DNA of 64,000 nucleotides from assembly GCA_017305195.1 (NCBI GenBank), contig JAFKMU010000039.1:62001-126000 (forward strand). Direction: 5' to 3'. The stretch's first letter is position 1. Each line of letters opens with the position of its first letter. This document shows positions 10,028 through 18,762 of this stretch, in pieces. The notes under the pieces are model-generated. The model worked only from the letters and a program-made list of their open reading frames with translations. It had not been told where the DNA came from and did not search any database. The position numbers were made by a program, and so were the translations under genes. This DNA is from Verrucomicrobiota bacterium. GTDB lineage: Bacteria; Verrucomicrobiota; Verrucomicrobiia; Chthoniobacterales; Terrimicrobiaceae.

Positions 10028-10627
10028 GTGAAACTGGAAACCAACCTTCCCGAGGTGCTGGGCGTGATGGTGCTGCCCGGCGTGCTGCTCTTTCCCGGCT
10101 CACTGGTGCCACTGTATATTTTTGAACAGCGATACCGGAGAATGCTGGCCGACGCGCTCGCCACGCAGCGCATTTTCGGCATCGTCCCCCGCTCCGAGAT
10201 GGACAGGCGCGACTCCGACCTCGCCGGTGTCGGGCTGATCCGCGCCTGCGTGGGCAATGAGGACGGCACGTCTCACCTCGTGCTCCTCGGGCTCTACCGC
10301 GTGTGCATCGTGGACTGGCTGCAGGACACCGATTACCCGACCGTGCGGGTAAAAGCGCTGGAGAACCAGCCGCCGCCCTCTGGCGACGCCGCGCCATTGC
10401 GGCGGAAAATCACCCGCCTCTGCCGCTCGCTCGCGAAGAAAGGCCGCGAACTACCGCCGCACTTCGAGAATGTCATGGCGGCGACGCCCGAGCCCTCGGA
10501 GTTCAGCGACCTCGTCGCCGGTTCTCTCGTGGATGATCCGTCCGTGAGGGAGTACCTGTTTTACGAGCTCGACGCCTCGCGCCGACTGAAAACTCTGGCC
10601 GATTACCTGAGCGCGAAAAACCTCTAG
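10028..10627 (+). CDS. LON-domain (ATP-dependent protease N-terminal-like) protein
   Basis: A 199-residue protein made of a stand-alone LON substrate-binding domain: VMVLPGVLLFPGSLVPLYIFEQRYR near the N-terminus, then IFGIVPR and a central beta region, and a helical tail. It has no ATPase or protease domain. Such proteins are presumed to bind substrates or act in quality control. The start is taken as the GTG at 10028, just before the domain; the frame is open further upstream without family-like sequence. Its TAG overlaps the convergent yggS stop in a CTAG palindrome. Confidence 0.82.
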   Translation: MKLETNLPEVLGVMVLPGVLLFPGSLVPLYIFEQRYRRMLADALATQRIFGIVPRSEMDRRDSDLAGVGLIRACVGNEDGTSHLVLLGLYRVCIVDWLQDTDYPTVRVKALENQPPPSGDAAPLRRKITRLCRSLAKKGRELPPHFENVMAATPEPSEFSDLVAGSLVDDPSVREYLFYELDASRRLKTLADYLSAKNL

Positions 10628-11322
10628 AGCTCGGCTCCGGGCTTCGGGCGGTGGCCAAAAATCGCCGTCCCGACCCGCACCAGGGTGGCGCCCTCCTCGA
10701 TGGCGATCTCGTAATCTCCGCTCATTCCCATGGAAAGGACCGGCAGAGGAGTGCCGCTGGCGGCGGAAATTTCATCTCGCAACTCGCGCAAAAGCCGAAA
10801 TGCCGGGCGCACCTCCTCGGGATCGGCAACAGGCGCGGGAATGGCCATCAGCCCCTCGATCTGCACGCGGGGAAGAGCCAATAGCTCGTCAATGCGGGCG
10901 CGGAGCACATCGGGCTTGAAGCCGAACTTCGTGCCCTCGCCCGAGACGTTCACCTCCAGCAGGACCCGGGGAAACAGGCCGAGATCGGCGGCGACGCGGT
11001 CGATATCTAGGGCCAGCTCCGGACTATCGACACCATGAACCAACTCACTAACAGGGAGAAGCTTACGAATCTTGTTCGCCTGGAGATGGCCAATGAAATG
11101 CCACCGAATGGACGAAGGCAGCGAGGGGGCTTTGGCCAAAAGTTCTTGCACTCGACTCTCGCCAAAGATTCGCTGTCCTGCTTCATAAGCCTCCTGAACC
11201 GCTTCCGGCGGATGGGTTTTTGAAACAGCGACAAGCTGGATTTCATCAGGGTTGCGACCAACACGCAGGGCGGCTGAATTGATGCGATCCAAGATTTCCG
11301 TAAGACGGTCCGCGATATCCAT
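10624..11322 (-). CDS. yggS: YggS/PROSC family pyridoxal-phosphate homeostasis protein
   Basis: A 232-residue PLP-binding TIM-barrel protein. The PLP lysine is Lys35 in VAVSKTHP, followed by FGESRVQEL, WHFIGHLQANK and the C-terminal LSMGMSGDYEIAIEEG and VRVGTAIFG. YggS-type proteins bind and buffer PLP without known catalysis. The start is the ATG at 11322, facing the divergent LysR gene across 58 bases that hold a direct repeat. Confidence 0.93.
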   Translation of the reverse strand: MDIADRLTEILDRINSAALRVGRNPDEIQLVAVSKTHPPEAVQEAYEAGQRIFGESRVQELLAKAPSLPSSIRWHFIGHLQANKIRKLLPVSELVHGVDSPELALDIDRVAADLGLFPRVLLEVNVSGEGTKFGFKPDVLRARIDELLALPRVQIEGLMAIPAPVADPEEVRPAFRLLRELRDEISAASGTPLPVLSMGMSGDYEIAIEEGATLVRVGTAIFGHRPKPGAEL

Positions 11323-11341
11323 ATAGAAAAAGGCTCTTTAC

Positions 11342-11371
11342 CTTATCCGATTATTAGCAATTCTTATCCGA
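11342..11371. promoter_or_regulatory. Direct repeat CTTATCCGA in the yggS-LysR intergenic region
   Basis: CTTATCCGA occurs at 11342-11350 and again at 11363-11371. The 21-base period is two helical turns, so both copies lie on one face of the DNA, immediately upstream of the LysR-type gene. This is a plausible autoregulatory or RNA-polymerase contact site. No experimental support can be seen. Confidence 0.45.
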
Positions 11372-11380
11372 AAGCCGTAA

Positions 11381-12313
11381 ATGCAGATTCAATCATTTAA
11401 GGTATTTTCCGATCTCGCCGAAACAGCCAGCTTTTCGAAGGCGGCGGAGATTAACGGAATCACCCAGAGCGCGGTGAGCCAGCAGGTGCGGGCAATCGAG
11501 AAGAGGTTTCATGTCAAACTGATCGAGCGAGGCCGTAAAAATTTCTCGCTTACGCCCGAAGGTCGAGCCTTTCTCGAGGCCAGCCGTGAAATTCTTGGCA
11601 CGCTCGAGGGGCTGGGAAGCCAGATCAACCAGCTCCAGAACATGGTCGCCGGGGAGCTGCGCATCGCCACCATCTTCAGTATCGGCCTGCATGAGCTGCC
11701 GCCCTATCTCAAGATTTTCCGCCGGGACTTCCCGGATGTCGACGTGCGCGTGGAGTACAAGCGTTCGTCGGAGGTGTACACCGCCGTCCTCGAGGGGCGC
11801 GCGGATCTCGGCCTGGTCGCCTACCCGAGCACGCGGAGAGGTATTCGCGCCACGACCTTCTGGCGGGATCGCCTCGTGCTCATCTGCTCGCCCGCCCATC
11901 CGCTGGCGGGACGCCGCAGGCTTTCCCTGTCCAACTTGAACGGGGAGAAGTTCATCGCCTTCGAGCCCGATCTGCCGACCCGGCGCGAGATCGACCGGAT
12001 GCTGCGATCGGCCGGGGTGAAGGTGAAGCTGGCGCTGGAGTTTGACAACATCGAGACGGTGAAGCGCGCGGTGGAGGTCGAGAACGGCCTCTCCATCGTG
12101 CCGGAGACGGCGGTGCGCAGCGAGGTCGCCCAAGGCTCGCTCCAGGCCATCGAGTTTGACGGAACCGATGTGTGGCGTCCGCTCGGGGCGCTCACGCGCC
12201 GTTCGGCCCGGATTTCTCCGGCGCTGCGCGAATTTCTGGATTTGCTGGAAAACACGGAAATCGACGGCTTCGGGGCCACCCCGCGTCCGCGCCCGGGTCC
12301 AAGCGGACAGTAA
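11381..12313 (+). CDS. LysR-family transcriptional regulator
   Basis: A 310-residue LysR regulator of normal length. The N-terminal winged helix-turn-helix spans about residues 1-60 (FSKAAEINGITQSAVSQQVR). The periplasmic-binding-like effector domain follows (about 90-295; ELRIATIFSIGLHELPPYL, LICSPAHPLAG). The effector is not deducible. A divergent yggS gene and a direct repeat lie upstream, and a secreted polysaccharide deacetylase gene lies 52 bases downstream. The C-terminal tail is Pro/Arg-rich. Confidence 0.93.
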   Translation: MQIQSFKVFSDLAETASFSKAAEINGITQSAVSQQVRAIEKRFHVKLIERGRKNFSLTPEGRAFLEASREILGTLEGLGSQINQLQNMVAGELRIATIFSIGLHELPPYLKIFRRDFPDVDVRVEYKRSSEVYTAVLEGRADLGLVAYPSTRRGIRATTFWRDRLVLICSPAHPLAGRRRLSLSNLNGEKFIAFEPDLPTRREIDRMLRSAGVKVKLALEFDNIETVKRAVEVENGLSIVPETAVRSEVAQGSLQAIEFDGTDVWRPLGALTRRSARISPALREFLDLLENTEIDGFGATPRPRPGPSGQ

Positions 12314-12365
12314 ATTCCAGTATGCACGCCGCGACATCCGTGCAATAAGTGGGGTGTCCGGCTAT

Positions 12366-13316
12366 ATGAAACGCCTTATCACTGCCGCAATCCTGCCGAT
12401 TGCCTTCTTCTGCTCGTGCCAGTCGGCACGGACGCAAAACCAGTCTCAACAGCCCCAGGTCGTGGTGGTCCCGCCGGACGAACTGTCCCGCGAGCCTTCC
12501 GTCGGAGCGGCCACGAAAACGAGCGCGACGCCTGCCGCCGCCGCTGCCCAACCCTCTGCCGCCGCTGAATTGCGCGGCGACTCGACCGAGCCCCAGATGG
12601 CCCTGCCGCCTCCAGCTTCCCAGGGGACATCGTCGGGCCCCAAGATCACCTATAACTCGTGCAATGTGAACGGCCCGTACATCGCGATGACCTTCGATGA
12701 CGGCCCGAGCCCGGAACTCACCCCCAAGCTCCTCGACATGCTCAAGGCGCGCGGCATCAAGGCGACCTTTTTCGTCGTCGGTCAGAACGCCGCGCAGTAT
12801 CCCGACATCCTCAAGCGCATGGTCGCCGAGGGTCATGAGATCGGCAATCACAGCTGGAGCCATCCAGCGCTGACCAAGCTCGGCCTCGATGGAGTCAAGA
12901 AGCAGATCGAGAGCACCAATGACGCCATCGAGCAGGCCACCGGCCAGAAAGTCACCGTGATGCGCCCGCCCTACGGAGCGACGAGCCAGATCCTGAACCG
13001 CCGGTATTACGACCAGTACGGCATGAAAGTCATCCTGTGGTCGGTGGATCCGCTCGACTGGAAGTATCGCAATTCTGCACGGGTTTCCTCCCAGATCATC
13101 CAGGGAGCACACCCGGGAGCGATCATTCTTTCCCACGACATCCATGCCAGCACGGTGGCCGCGATGCCGGAGACCTTCGACGCGCTGCTGGCCAAGGGCT
13201 ATAAATTTGTCACCGTGTCCGAGCTGATCGCGATGGATCAGCCGACCCAACTCGTGAAGCGCGAGGAAACCAAGTCTCCCAGCGCGCCGTCTACGCCTTC
13301 CCAAGGCACGCGGTAA
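12366..13316 (+). CDS. Polysaccharide deacetylase (NodB domain), probable lipoprotein
   Basis: A 316-residue exported carbohydrate esterase 4 protein. The N-terminus has a short signal sequence ending in Cys residues (FFCSCQSA), so it is probably lipid-anchored, then a Gln/Pro/Ala-rich linker to about residue 100. All NodB motifs are present: TFDDGPS (metal Asp and catalytic base), HSWSHP (metal His pair), RPPYG, SVDPLDW and LSHDIH. It would deacetylate peptidoglycan or another N-acetylated glycan outside the inner membrane. A secreted L,D-transpeptidase is encoded next to it on the other strand. Confidence 0.9.
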   Translation: MKRLITAAILPIAFFCSCQSARTQNQSQQPQVVVVPPDELSREPSVGAATKTSATPAAAAAQPSAAAELRGDSTEPQMALPPPASQGTSSGPKITYNSCNVNGPYIAMTFDDGPSPELTPKLLDMLKARGIKATFFVVGQNAAQYPDILKRMVAEGHEIGNHSWSHPALTKLGLDGVKKQIESTNDAIEQATGQKVTVMRPPYGATSQILNRRYYDQYGMKVILWSVDPLDWKYRNSARVSSQIIQGAHPGAIILSHDIHASTVAAMPETFDALLAKGYKFVTVSELIAMDQPTQLVKREETKSPSAPSTPSQGTR

Positions 13317-13443
13317 CCGGCAGACACTTCGCCATCCCGCAAGAGAAGAGCCGCAGCAGCCCCAATGACGCGGCCAGCGAGCAGCGGTCGGCCCGACAGC
13401 TCGCGCCAGTGATCAAAAGCTGTCGATCTTTTCCGAAAACCGC

Positions 13444-14076
13444 CTAGTGCGTAATGCGGACCGGCGTACCGAGCGGGGCGTTCTCAAAGAAAATCTGCGC
13501 CATCTCCTTCGGCATGCGGATGCAGCCATGGCTGTCGGGAACGCCCGGGAGGAACCCCTGGTGCATGCCCACCGCCCCGGTCACGCGCATGAAGTACGGC
13601 ATGGGCGCACCCTCAAAGTGCGACCCCGCAGGAGCGCGGTCCCGCGAGCTGATATTGGCCTCCACCACCTTGCCCGAGTCGTCGACGAAGTTGCCGTAGA
13701 GATTGGAAACGTGGTTGGGATTTTTCTGGATGATCGAAAAACTGCCCGACGGGGTGTTGTATCCCTCGCGCCCGGTGGAAACCGGCGACATGCCAGCCAG
13801 CTCTCCGCCCTTGTAGAAATAGGCTTCCTGGGTCGAGAGATTGATCACGATGGACGGGGCTCCGGTCATGCCCGTCCCTTTCCAATACCCCTGCTCCTGC
13901 CGTTTTCCGGCCTGGGTGGTCTTGGAAACGACCTGTCCATTTGCTCCGAGGTACAGCGTTTCGTAGCTGGTGGAGGAAAGCTGCGCGGCGGTCGGGCGCG
14001 ACGTGGATGACGTGCCAGCGCATCCGAACAGGACGAACGCCGCACAAACAGCCAAGGGGAGCAAAACAGGTTTCAC
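13444..14076 (-). CDS. L,D-transpeptidase (YkuD domain) lipoprotein
   Basis: A 210-residue exported protein with a lipobox at FVLFGCAG. The YkuD domain shows VINLSTQEAYFYKGG, PVSTGREGYNTPSGSF and the catalytic MHQGF...SHGCIRM, with the nucleophile at Cys185. It would form 3-3 peptidoglycan cross-links or attach envelope proteins. It converges on the polysaccharide deacetylase gene, with 127 bases between them in which I see no further gene. Confidence 0.92.
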   Translation of the reverse strand: MKPVLLPLAVCAAFVLFGCAGTSSTSRPTAAQLSSTSYETLYLGANGQVVSKTTQAGKRQEQGYWKGTGMTGAPSIVINLSTQEAYFYKGGELAGMSPVSTGREGYNTPSGSFSIIQKNPNHVSNLYGNFVDDSGKVVEANISSRDRAPAGSHFEGAPMPYFMRVTGAVGMHQGFLPGVPDSHGCIRMPKEMAQIFFENAPLGTPVRITH

Positions 14077-14171
14077 GGGCCGTATCCCTACTCCCTGCCG
14101 ACGCAGGAGAAAAGAAGGAATTCCGTTTGCCGCTTGCCGCAGGGCGAACCCGTGGCATCTATGAGAGGTTC

Positions 14172-14678
14172 ATGGATGCCAAGCCGATAGAGACCGAGGT
14201 GCTCCCGCCGGAGTCGAAGAACGCAGATCCCGATCTCGCGCGCCTTCTCGCCTGGATTCTCGACGACCTGTTTACGATCCCGGGAACGAAGTTCCGCGTC
14301 GGCCTCGACCCGATCATCGGCCTCATCCCCGGCCTCGGCGATTCCTCCTCGACGGCCATTGCTTCGCTGCTACTCGTGCAGGCCCTGCGCGCAGGCGTCC
14401 CCAAGGTGGTCATCACCCGCATGGCAATGAACATCCTGATCAATGCCGGGATCGGCGCGATCCCTGGTATCGGTGCTGTCTTCTCGGCATGGTACAAATC
14501 GAACCGCAAAAACTACCAGCTCCTCCAGCGCCACGCCGGGTCGTCCCGCCGCAATACCATGGGCGACTGGATATTTCTCGGCGCGATCATCGCCGTTGTG
14601 ATCGGCGCGGGTCTCTTGATTGCCTTCCTGGCTCTTTACATCGTGACGAGCTTCATCGGCTGGATCTTTCACGCATGA
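14172..14678 (+). CDS. DUF4112 domain membrane protein
   Basis: A 168-residue protein. The LAWILDDLFTIPGTKFRVGLDP, then IIGLIPGLGDSSST segment is diagnostic of DUF4112, and a second INAGIGAIPGIGAVF repeats the Gly/Pro-rich turn. A strongly hydrophobic C-terminal helix (about 137-165) anchors it. Function is unknown. The ATG at 14172 has an AGAGG three bases upstream, slightly close. The stop overlaps the start of the uracil-DNA glycosylase-like gene in an ATGA. Confidence 0.88.
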   Translation: MDAKPIETEVLPPESKNADPDLARLLAWILDDLFTIPGTKFRVGLDPIIGLIPGLGDSSSTAIASLLLVQALRAGVPKVVITRMAMNILINAGIGAIPGIGAVFSAWYKSNRKNYQLLQRHAGSSRRNTMGDWIFLGAIIAVVIGAGLLIAFLALYIVTSFIGWIFHA

Positions 14679-15280
14679 GTACGCAAGCCCTCCTCGATCG
14701 CCATCTCCGCGCCCTCAGCCGCTGCGACAAGTGCCCGGCGATGCACAAACCGGTCGTCGTCGGGCGTCCCTCTCTCTCAAAAATCCTGCTGGTAGGCCAG
14801 GCGCCGGGAGTGAAAGAGCCGGTGCTCGGGCGTCCCTTTGCCTGGACGGCGGGCAAGACGCTCTTTCGCTGGATCGAGAGCGCGCTGGGCTGGGACGAGG
14901 ACACAGCGCGGAGCCGCATGTACTTTGCCGCCGTGTGCCGGTGCTTTCCAGGCAAGAACCCCAAGGGCGGCGACCGCGTGCCGGATGAGACCGAGATGGA
15001 GAACTGCTCCGGCTGGCTGGAAAAGGAATTCGACATCCTGAAGCCGTCGCTCGTGCTGCCAGTGGGCAAGCTGGCCATCTCGCGCTTCCACTCTTTCTCC
15101 TCGCTGGCCGATATCGTCGGCCAGGTCGTGCCCATCGATTATCGCGGGCATCGGACGGAAATGATTCCCCTGCCCCATCCCTCGGGCGCCTCGACCTGGC
15201 ACCGGATGGAACCCGGCAAGACGCTGCTGGCAAAGTCGCTGGCGCTTCTCTCGAAGCACCCGGCCACGCGAATAAGCTAG
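14675..15280 (+). CDS. Uracil-DNA glycosylase family protein (Fe-S type)
   Basis: A 201-residue protein of the family 4/5-like UDG superfamily. Motif A is VGQAPGVKEPVLGRPF and motif B is LPHPSGASTW. Cys residues in the N-terminal CDKCP and in CRCFPGK could ligate the 4Fe-4S cluster of this branch. It would remove uracil from DNA or act as a relative of unproved substrate. It is translationally coupled to DUF4112 by a four-base overlap. Confidence 0.85.
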   Translation: MSTQALLDRHLRALSRCDKCPAMHKPVVVGRPSLSKILLVGQAPGVKEPVLGRPFAWTAGKTLFRWIESALGWDEDTARSRMYFAAVCRCFPGKNPKGGDRVPDETEMENCSGWLEKEFDILKPSLVLPVGKLAISRFHSFSSLADIVGQVVPIDYRGHRTEMIPLPHPSGASTWHRMEPGKTLLAKSLALLSKHPATRIS

Positions 15281-15286
15281 CGCGGT

Positions 15287-17170
15287 CTAGATCGAGTCGG
15301 GGAAGAGTTCCTTGGTCAGGCGCTGGACGCCCTCACGGGCGAAATCGCTCGATGGGTAGGCCGACTGGGCTTTGAGATACCACGCGAGGCTGGAGCCGGG
15401 CTGGTTGCGTTTTTCCAGATCCTCGGCTTGCCGGAGGGCGCGGACGAACTCGGCGGCCTTGGTCGTCAGATCGGCGCGCAGCTGGTTCAGCTTGTTGTCG
15501 TCGGGGTATTGGCGGAAGGCTTTCTCCGCGCTTTCCCAAGCTCCGGCGTAATCGCCGCGTTTTTCGATCTCCTGGGCCTGGATGATCGCCGTCTCGATGT
15601 GCTGCATCTCGTCGAGCACCTGGCGCAGTTGCTCCTGCTTGTCGGGATACATCGCGGTGGCTGCGATGAAGCGCATCTTGTCGTCGTAGATCTGCCGGTG
15701 ATTCTTCTGGCTGAGCAGCTGATCGAAATCCACCAGCGCGCGCGACTGGACGTCGGCCTGCGAAAAGATCAGCCCGGAGACCTCGGTCAGCGCGGGATTG
15801 CGCGGCCAGATCTGGGTGGCGGAGCGAAGTTCCGTCTCAAGAGTGGCCTTGTCGCCGCTGACGGCTGCATTGCGCGCCTTGGCGATATGCATGGCCGAGA
15901 CCTGCCGCGCCGTCTCGATGGCCGCAGTCGGCTTGGAACTGTCGAAATCCTTGGCCGTCTCGCCCAACTGCTTCACCAGCTTTTCGGCCAGGGTGTAATC
16001 CTTCACGTCGATGGCGCTGATGAGCTGATTCGACGTTTTGACAAAGGCGAGTGCGCGGCGCTTGTCTTCGCGATCCAGCGTGCGCACCTCCGGGAGGTAT
16101 TCGCCGATGAGGAAGGTCTCGGCCAGCCGCTTGGTCGCGCTCTCGAGTTCGTTTTTCTCAAGGAGGAACTTGAAGGCATCGATGCCCTGCCGCACGTCGC
16201 GGATGATTTCATTCGCGGTCGAGTCCAGCGTGCCGACGGTCGGAGGCATGCCGGTCGTCTTGGCAAAGAGGCTCTTCGCATCCTCTCCCACGCGGAGCTG
16301 GCTGTCGCCATCCGAGAAGATCGAGCGATAGAACCGCGTCCCGATAAGCACGTGCTGGAAACGACGCTGGAGGAAATGCTGGATGATGAGGGCCTGAAAC
16401 TCGATCTTCACCTGCAGCTCAGCCACCTCTTTCTTGAGTTGGTTGGCCTTCATCAGCGCATTCACCTCGGCGAGACGCGTGATGATGGGCTGCATCTCCA
16501 TGTCATTCTCAAGCTGCTTGGACTGCGTGGTCGCGGCGGCATTGGAACCCTTGGCGCTTCCTCCCGTGGTCTTGTCGAGCGCGTTTTCCTTTGCGGTGAC
16601 GCGGGCGTTCCACTCCAGCCGCTTGCGCTCATCCTCTAGGCTGCGGTTGGCGGCGTTGACACGATCTCCGTTCTTCCGGGCCAGCCAAGCGGAGTACACC
16701 TGGTTTGCGATGGCATCGCACAACCGGGCGTCGTCGGGATACTGCGAGGCCTGGGCGAGGAGCTGGAACGCCTCGTCGGAGGACTTGGGCGTCACCCGCC
16801 CTGGGGCGAGCTTGTCCATGATGGTCTGGAGAAGTTTCTGGTATTCCGCATCGGCCGAGGAAACCGCCGGGGGCGCATTCAGGTATTTCTCAAACCGCGC
16901 CTCAAGGAGCCGGTTGTTGTTGATGTTCCAGTTCTTTCCATCCCAGGAAACGATCTCGCTGCCGGGATCGAAGACCGGCGTGTCCTTGCCGAGAAAGCTG
17001 GAGCCGCCTCCATTCCCGCCGCCGCTGGCCGGCGCGGAGGACCCGCCGGAATTTGCCGGGGCCGGCTGTGCCGGGCTGGACTGGCCGGGCTTGAACTCCG
17101 AGGAAACATCACCTTGGGCAAAGGCGATACTGGCGCCCGCGAGGAGCAGGATCAGGGGGGAAAACTTCAT
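15287..17170 (-). CDS. Secreted repeat protein of unknown function (TPR-like)
   Basis: A 627-residue protein with a clean signal peptide (MKFSPLILLLAGASIAFAQ) and a Ser/Gly/Pro/Ala-rich linker (about 20-60). The rest is helical. TPR-like pairs are visible in the last 150 residues (GDYAGAWESAEKAFRQYPDDNKL, split as two helices; then SSLAWYLKAQSAYPSSDF). It is periplasmic or surface-exposed, probably a scaffold. It is coupled by a four-base overlap to the small membrane-anchored protein encoded upstream. I do not recognise a named family. Confidence 0.7.
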   Translation of the reverse strand: MKFSPLILLLAGASIAFAQGDVSSEFKPGQSSPAQPAPANSGGSSAPASGGGNGGGSSFLGKDTPVFDPGSEIVSWDGKNWNINNNRLLEARFEKYLNAPPAVSSADAEYQKLLQTIMDKLAPGRVTPKSSDEAFQLLAQASQYPDDARLCDAIANQVYSAWLARKNGDRVNAANRSLEDERKRLEWNARVTAKENALDKTTGGSAKGSNAAATTQSKQLENDMEMQPIITRLAEVNALMKANQLKKEVAELQVKIEFQALIIQHFLQRRFQHVLIGTRFYRSIFSDGDSQLRVGEDAKSLFAKTTGMPPTVGTLDSTANEIIRDVRQGIDAFKFLLEKNELESATKRLAETFLIGEYLPEVRTLDREDKRRALAFVKTSNQLISAIDVKDYTLAEKLVKQLGETAKDFDSSKPTAAIETARQVSAMHIAKARNAAVSGDKATLETELRSATQIWPRNPALTEVSGLIFSQADVQSRALVDFDQLLSQKNHRQIYDDKMRFIAATAMYPDKQEQLRQVLDEMQHIETAIIQAQEIEKRGDYAGAWESAEKAFRQYPDDNKLNQLRADLTTKAAEFVRALRQAEDLEKRNQPGSSLAWYLKAQSAYPSSDFAREGVQRLTKELFPDSI

Positions 17171-17565
17171 GCCTTGGTCAGCTTCTTGGTGCGCAATATA
17201 CCCTTGTCGTCGACTTCGAGCAGAAAAATAAACTTCTGCCCCTTTTGAATGTTCACTTCGTTGAAGTCCTTCGTGACCAGCACCGGGAGCACATTGTTAT
17301 CAGCGCCGACACTGACGGAAAACAAGCGTCCCTCGGACGGTGAAAGGGCGAGGGAATTCACGATCTCCCCCTCCACCTTGTAAACGTTCCCCCGCAGGCT
17401 GTTGGCATTGTCGAGATACGCCCTGCTGTCGAGCGTCGGGATCGTGCGATAGGGGTCGCCGACGGAGGAGGTAAACAAGCGGGAACCGAGAAAGGCGACG
17501 ACAACCAAGGCCAGCGCTATACCGATCCAGAGGGGTTTGACGGAATTCTTACCACGACGGGCCAT
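17167..17565 (-). CDS. Small membrane-anchored protein of unknown function
   Basis: A 132-residue protein with one N-terminal membrane helix (about 12-30; a basic stretch precedes it) and a beta-rich domain that should lie outside the inner membrane. Recurrent hydrophobic strands such as LPVLVTKDF and FIFLLEVDDKG suggest an OB-like barrel. It overlaps the large secreted repeat protein gene by four bases (ATGA), so the two probably act together. No family is recognised. Confidence 0.65.
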   Translation of the reverse strand: MARRGKNSVKPLWIGIALALVVVAFLGSRLFTSSVGDPYRTIPTLDSRAYLDNANSLRGNVYKVEGEIVNSLALSPSEGRLFSVSVGADNNVLPVLVTKDFNEVNIQKGQKFIFLLEVDDKGILRTKKLTKA

Positions 17566-17624
17566 CGAGAGTGTTTATAACGGGTTTACCACCTCTTCAA
17601 ACCCGAATTCTTCAAGAAGTTGCG

Positions 17625-18644
17625 TTAAAGCAGGGGCACAAGGAAACGCTCGAGGACAAGATAGGTCACAACCGCGAAGCCTGCCGCGCCCGGGATGGTG
17701 CAGATCCATGCCACCAGCATGCTGCCCCATGTGCCGAGATTGATCTTTTTCCTGTCCCGCACCAGCCCGGCGCCCGTGATACAGCCGATGACGACATGCG
17801 TGGTGCTCACCGGCAGGCCAAAACGCGAGCAGAGCAGGATGGTGATGGAAGCGCCGATATTGGCCGCGAAGCCATTCTCCTGGTCGAGGATGGTGATCTT
17901 TTTGCCCGTCGTCTCGATGATGCGACGACCTCCGGCGAGGGTGCCGAGGCCCATCGTGACTGCGCAGAGAATCACGACCCACCAGGGGATGGGGCTGTTC
18001 GCAGGCAGAACCTTGCCGCCGATAAGCGCGAGGGTGATCACGCCCATTGTCTTCTGGGCGTCATTGGAGCCATGGGAGAAAGCCATGATGGCCCCCGCCA
18101 TGATCTGCAACGGTCGAAAGATATGCTCCTGCCTTTCCCGCCGGATCAGCAGGAAGATCAGGTAGATGATCCCCATGATGAGAGCAGCCACCATGGCGCC
18201 GAAAATCGGGGAAAGGAGCATGGGAATGAGGACCTTGTCCATGATCGACGTCCAGATGACGCCATGAGCATGCCCGTAGGTGACGCCCGCACCGACCAGC
18301 CCGCCGACGATCGCATGAGACGAACTGCTCGGCATGCCGAAGTACCAGGTCGTAATGTTCCACGCAATGGCCCCGACGAGGGCGGAGAGCACAATCAGCT
18401 GGGCATTGAGCGGAGTGCCCACATCCCGGATGATCCCTTTTTCGATCGTGGTCGCCACCTCCGTAGCGAAGAAAGCCCCGGCGACATTCATGACTGCCGC
18501 CATGAGGAGGGCGGTTTTCAAGCTCATCGCATGGGTGGACACAACGGTGGCAATGGCATTCGCTGCGTCGTGAAATCCATTGGTGAAATCAAACACCAGG
18601 GCGATAATCACCACGGTTACAAGCAGAACTAACGATACTTCCAT
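17625..18644 (-). CDS. pit: Inorganic phosphate transporter, PiT family
   Basis: A 339-residue membrane transporter with the duplicated PiT signatures: FDFTNGFHDAANAIATVV near the N-terminus and SHGSNDAQKTMGV in the second half. It imports phosphate (or metal-phosphate) by ion coupling. The start is taken at the ATG that begins MEVSLVLLV; an upstream frame extension has no family support. No PhoU-like gene accompanies it. It is divergent from an alkaline phosphatase gene, with a candidate Pho box between them. Confidence 0.92.
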   Translation of the reverse strand: MEVSLVLLVTVVIIALVFDFTNGFHDAANAIATVVSTHAMSLKTALLMAAVMNVAGAFFATEVATTIEKGIIRDVGTPLNAQLIVLSALVGAIAWNITTWYFGMPSSSSHAIVGGLVGAGVTYGHAHGVIWTSIMDKVLIPMLLSPIFGAMVAALIMGIIYLIFLLIRRERQEHIFRPLQIMAGAIMAFSHGSNDAQKTMGVITLALIGGKVLPANSPIPWWVVILCAVTMGLGTLAGGRRIIETTGKKITILDQENGFAANIGASITILLCSRFGLPVSTTHVVIGCITGAGLVRDRKKINLGTWGSMLVAWICTIPGAAGFAVVTYLVLERFLVPLL

Positions 18645-18694
18645 GCAAAAACGGGACTGAGGGGAGCCTCCTATCGGGGGAAGGGAGACATCGA

Positions 18695-18712
18695 CTGTCA
18701 AAAGGTTGTTTC
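18695..18712 (+). promoter_or_regulatory. Weak candidate Pho box
   Basis: CTGTCAA at 18695-18701 and TTGTTTC at 18706-18712 are two 7-base half-sites separated by four bases, the PhoB box geometry. About 12 of 18 positions agree with the E. coli consensus. The two phosphate-related genes that flank it make it worth noting. Confidence 0.3.
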
Positions 18713-18762
18713 AATATTCCTTTAGCATTTGAACCATGGGGGTAGTAAAGATCGACCTTCCG

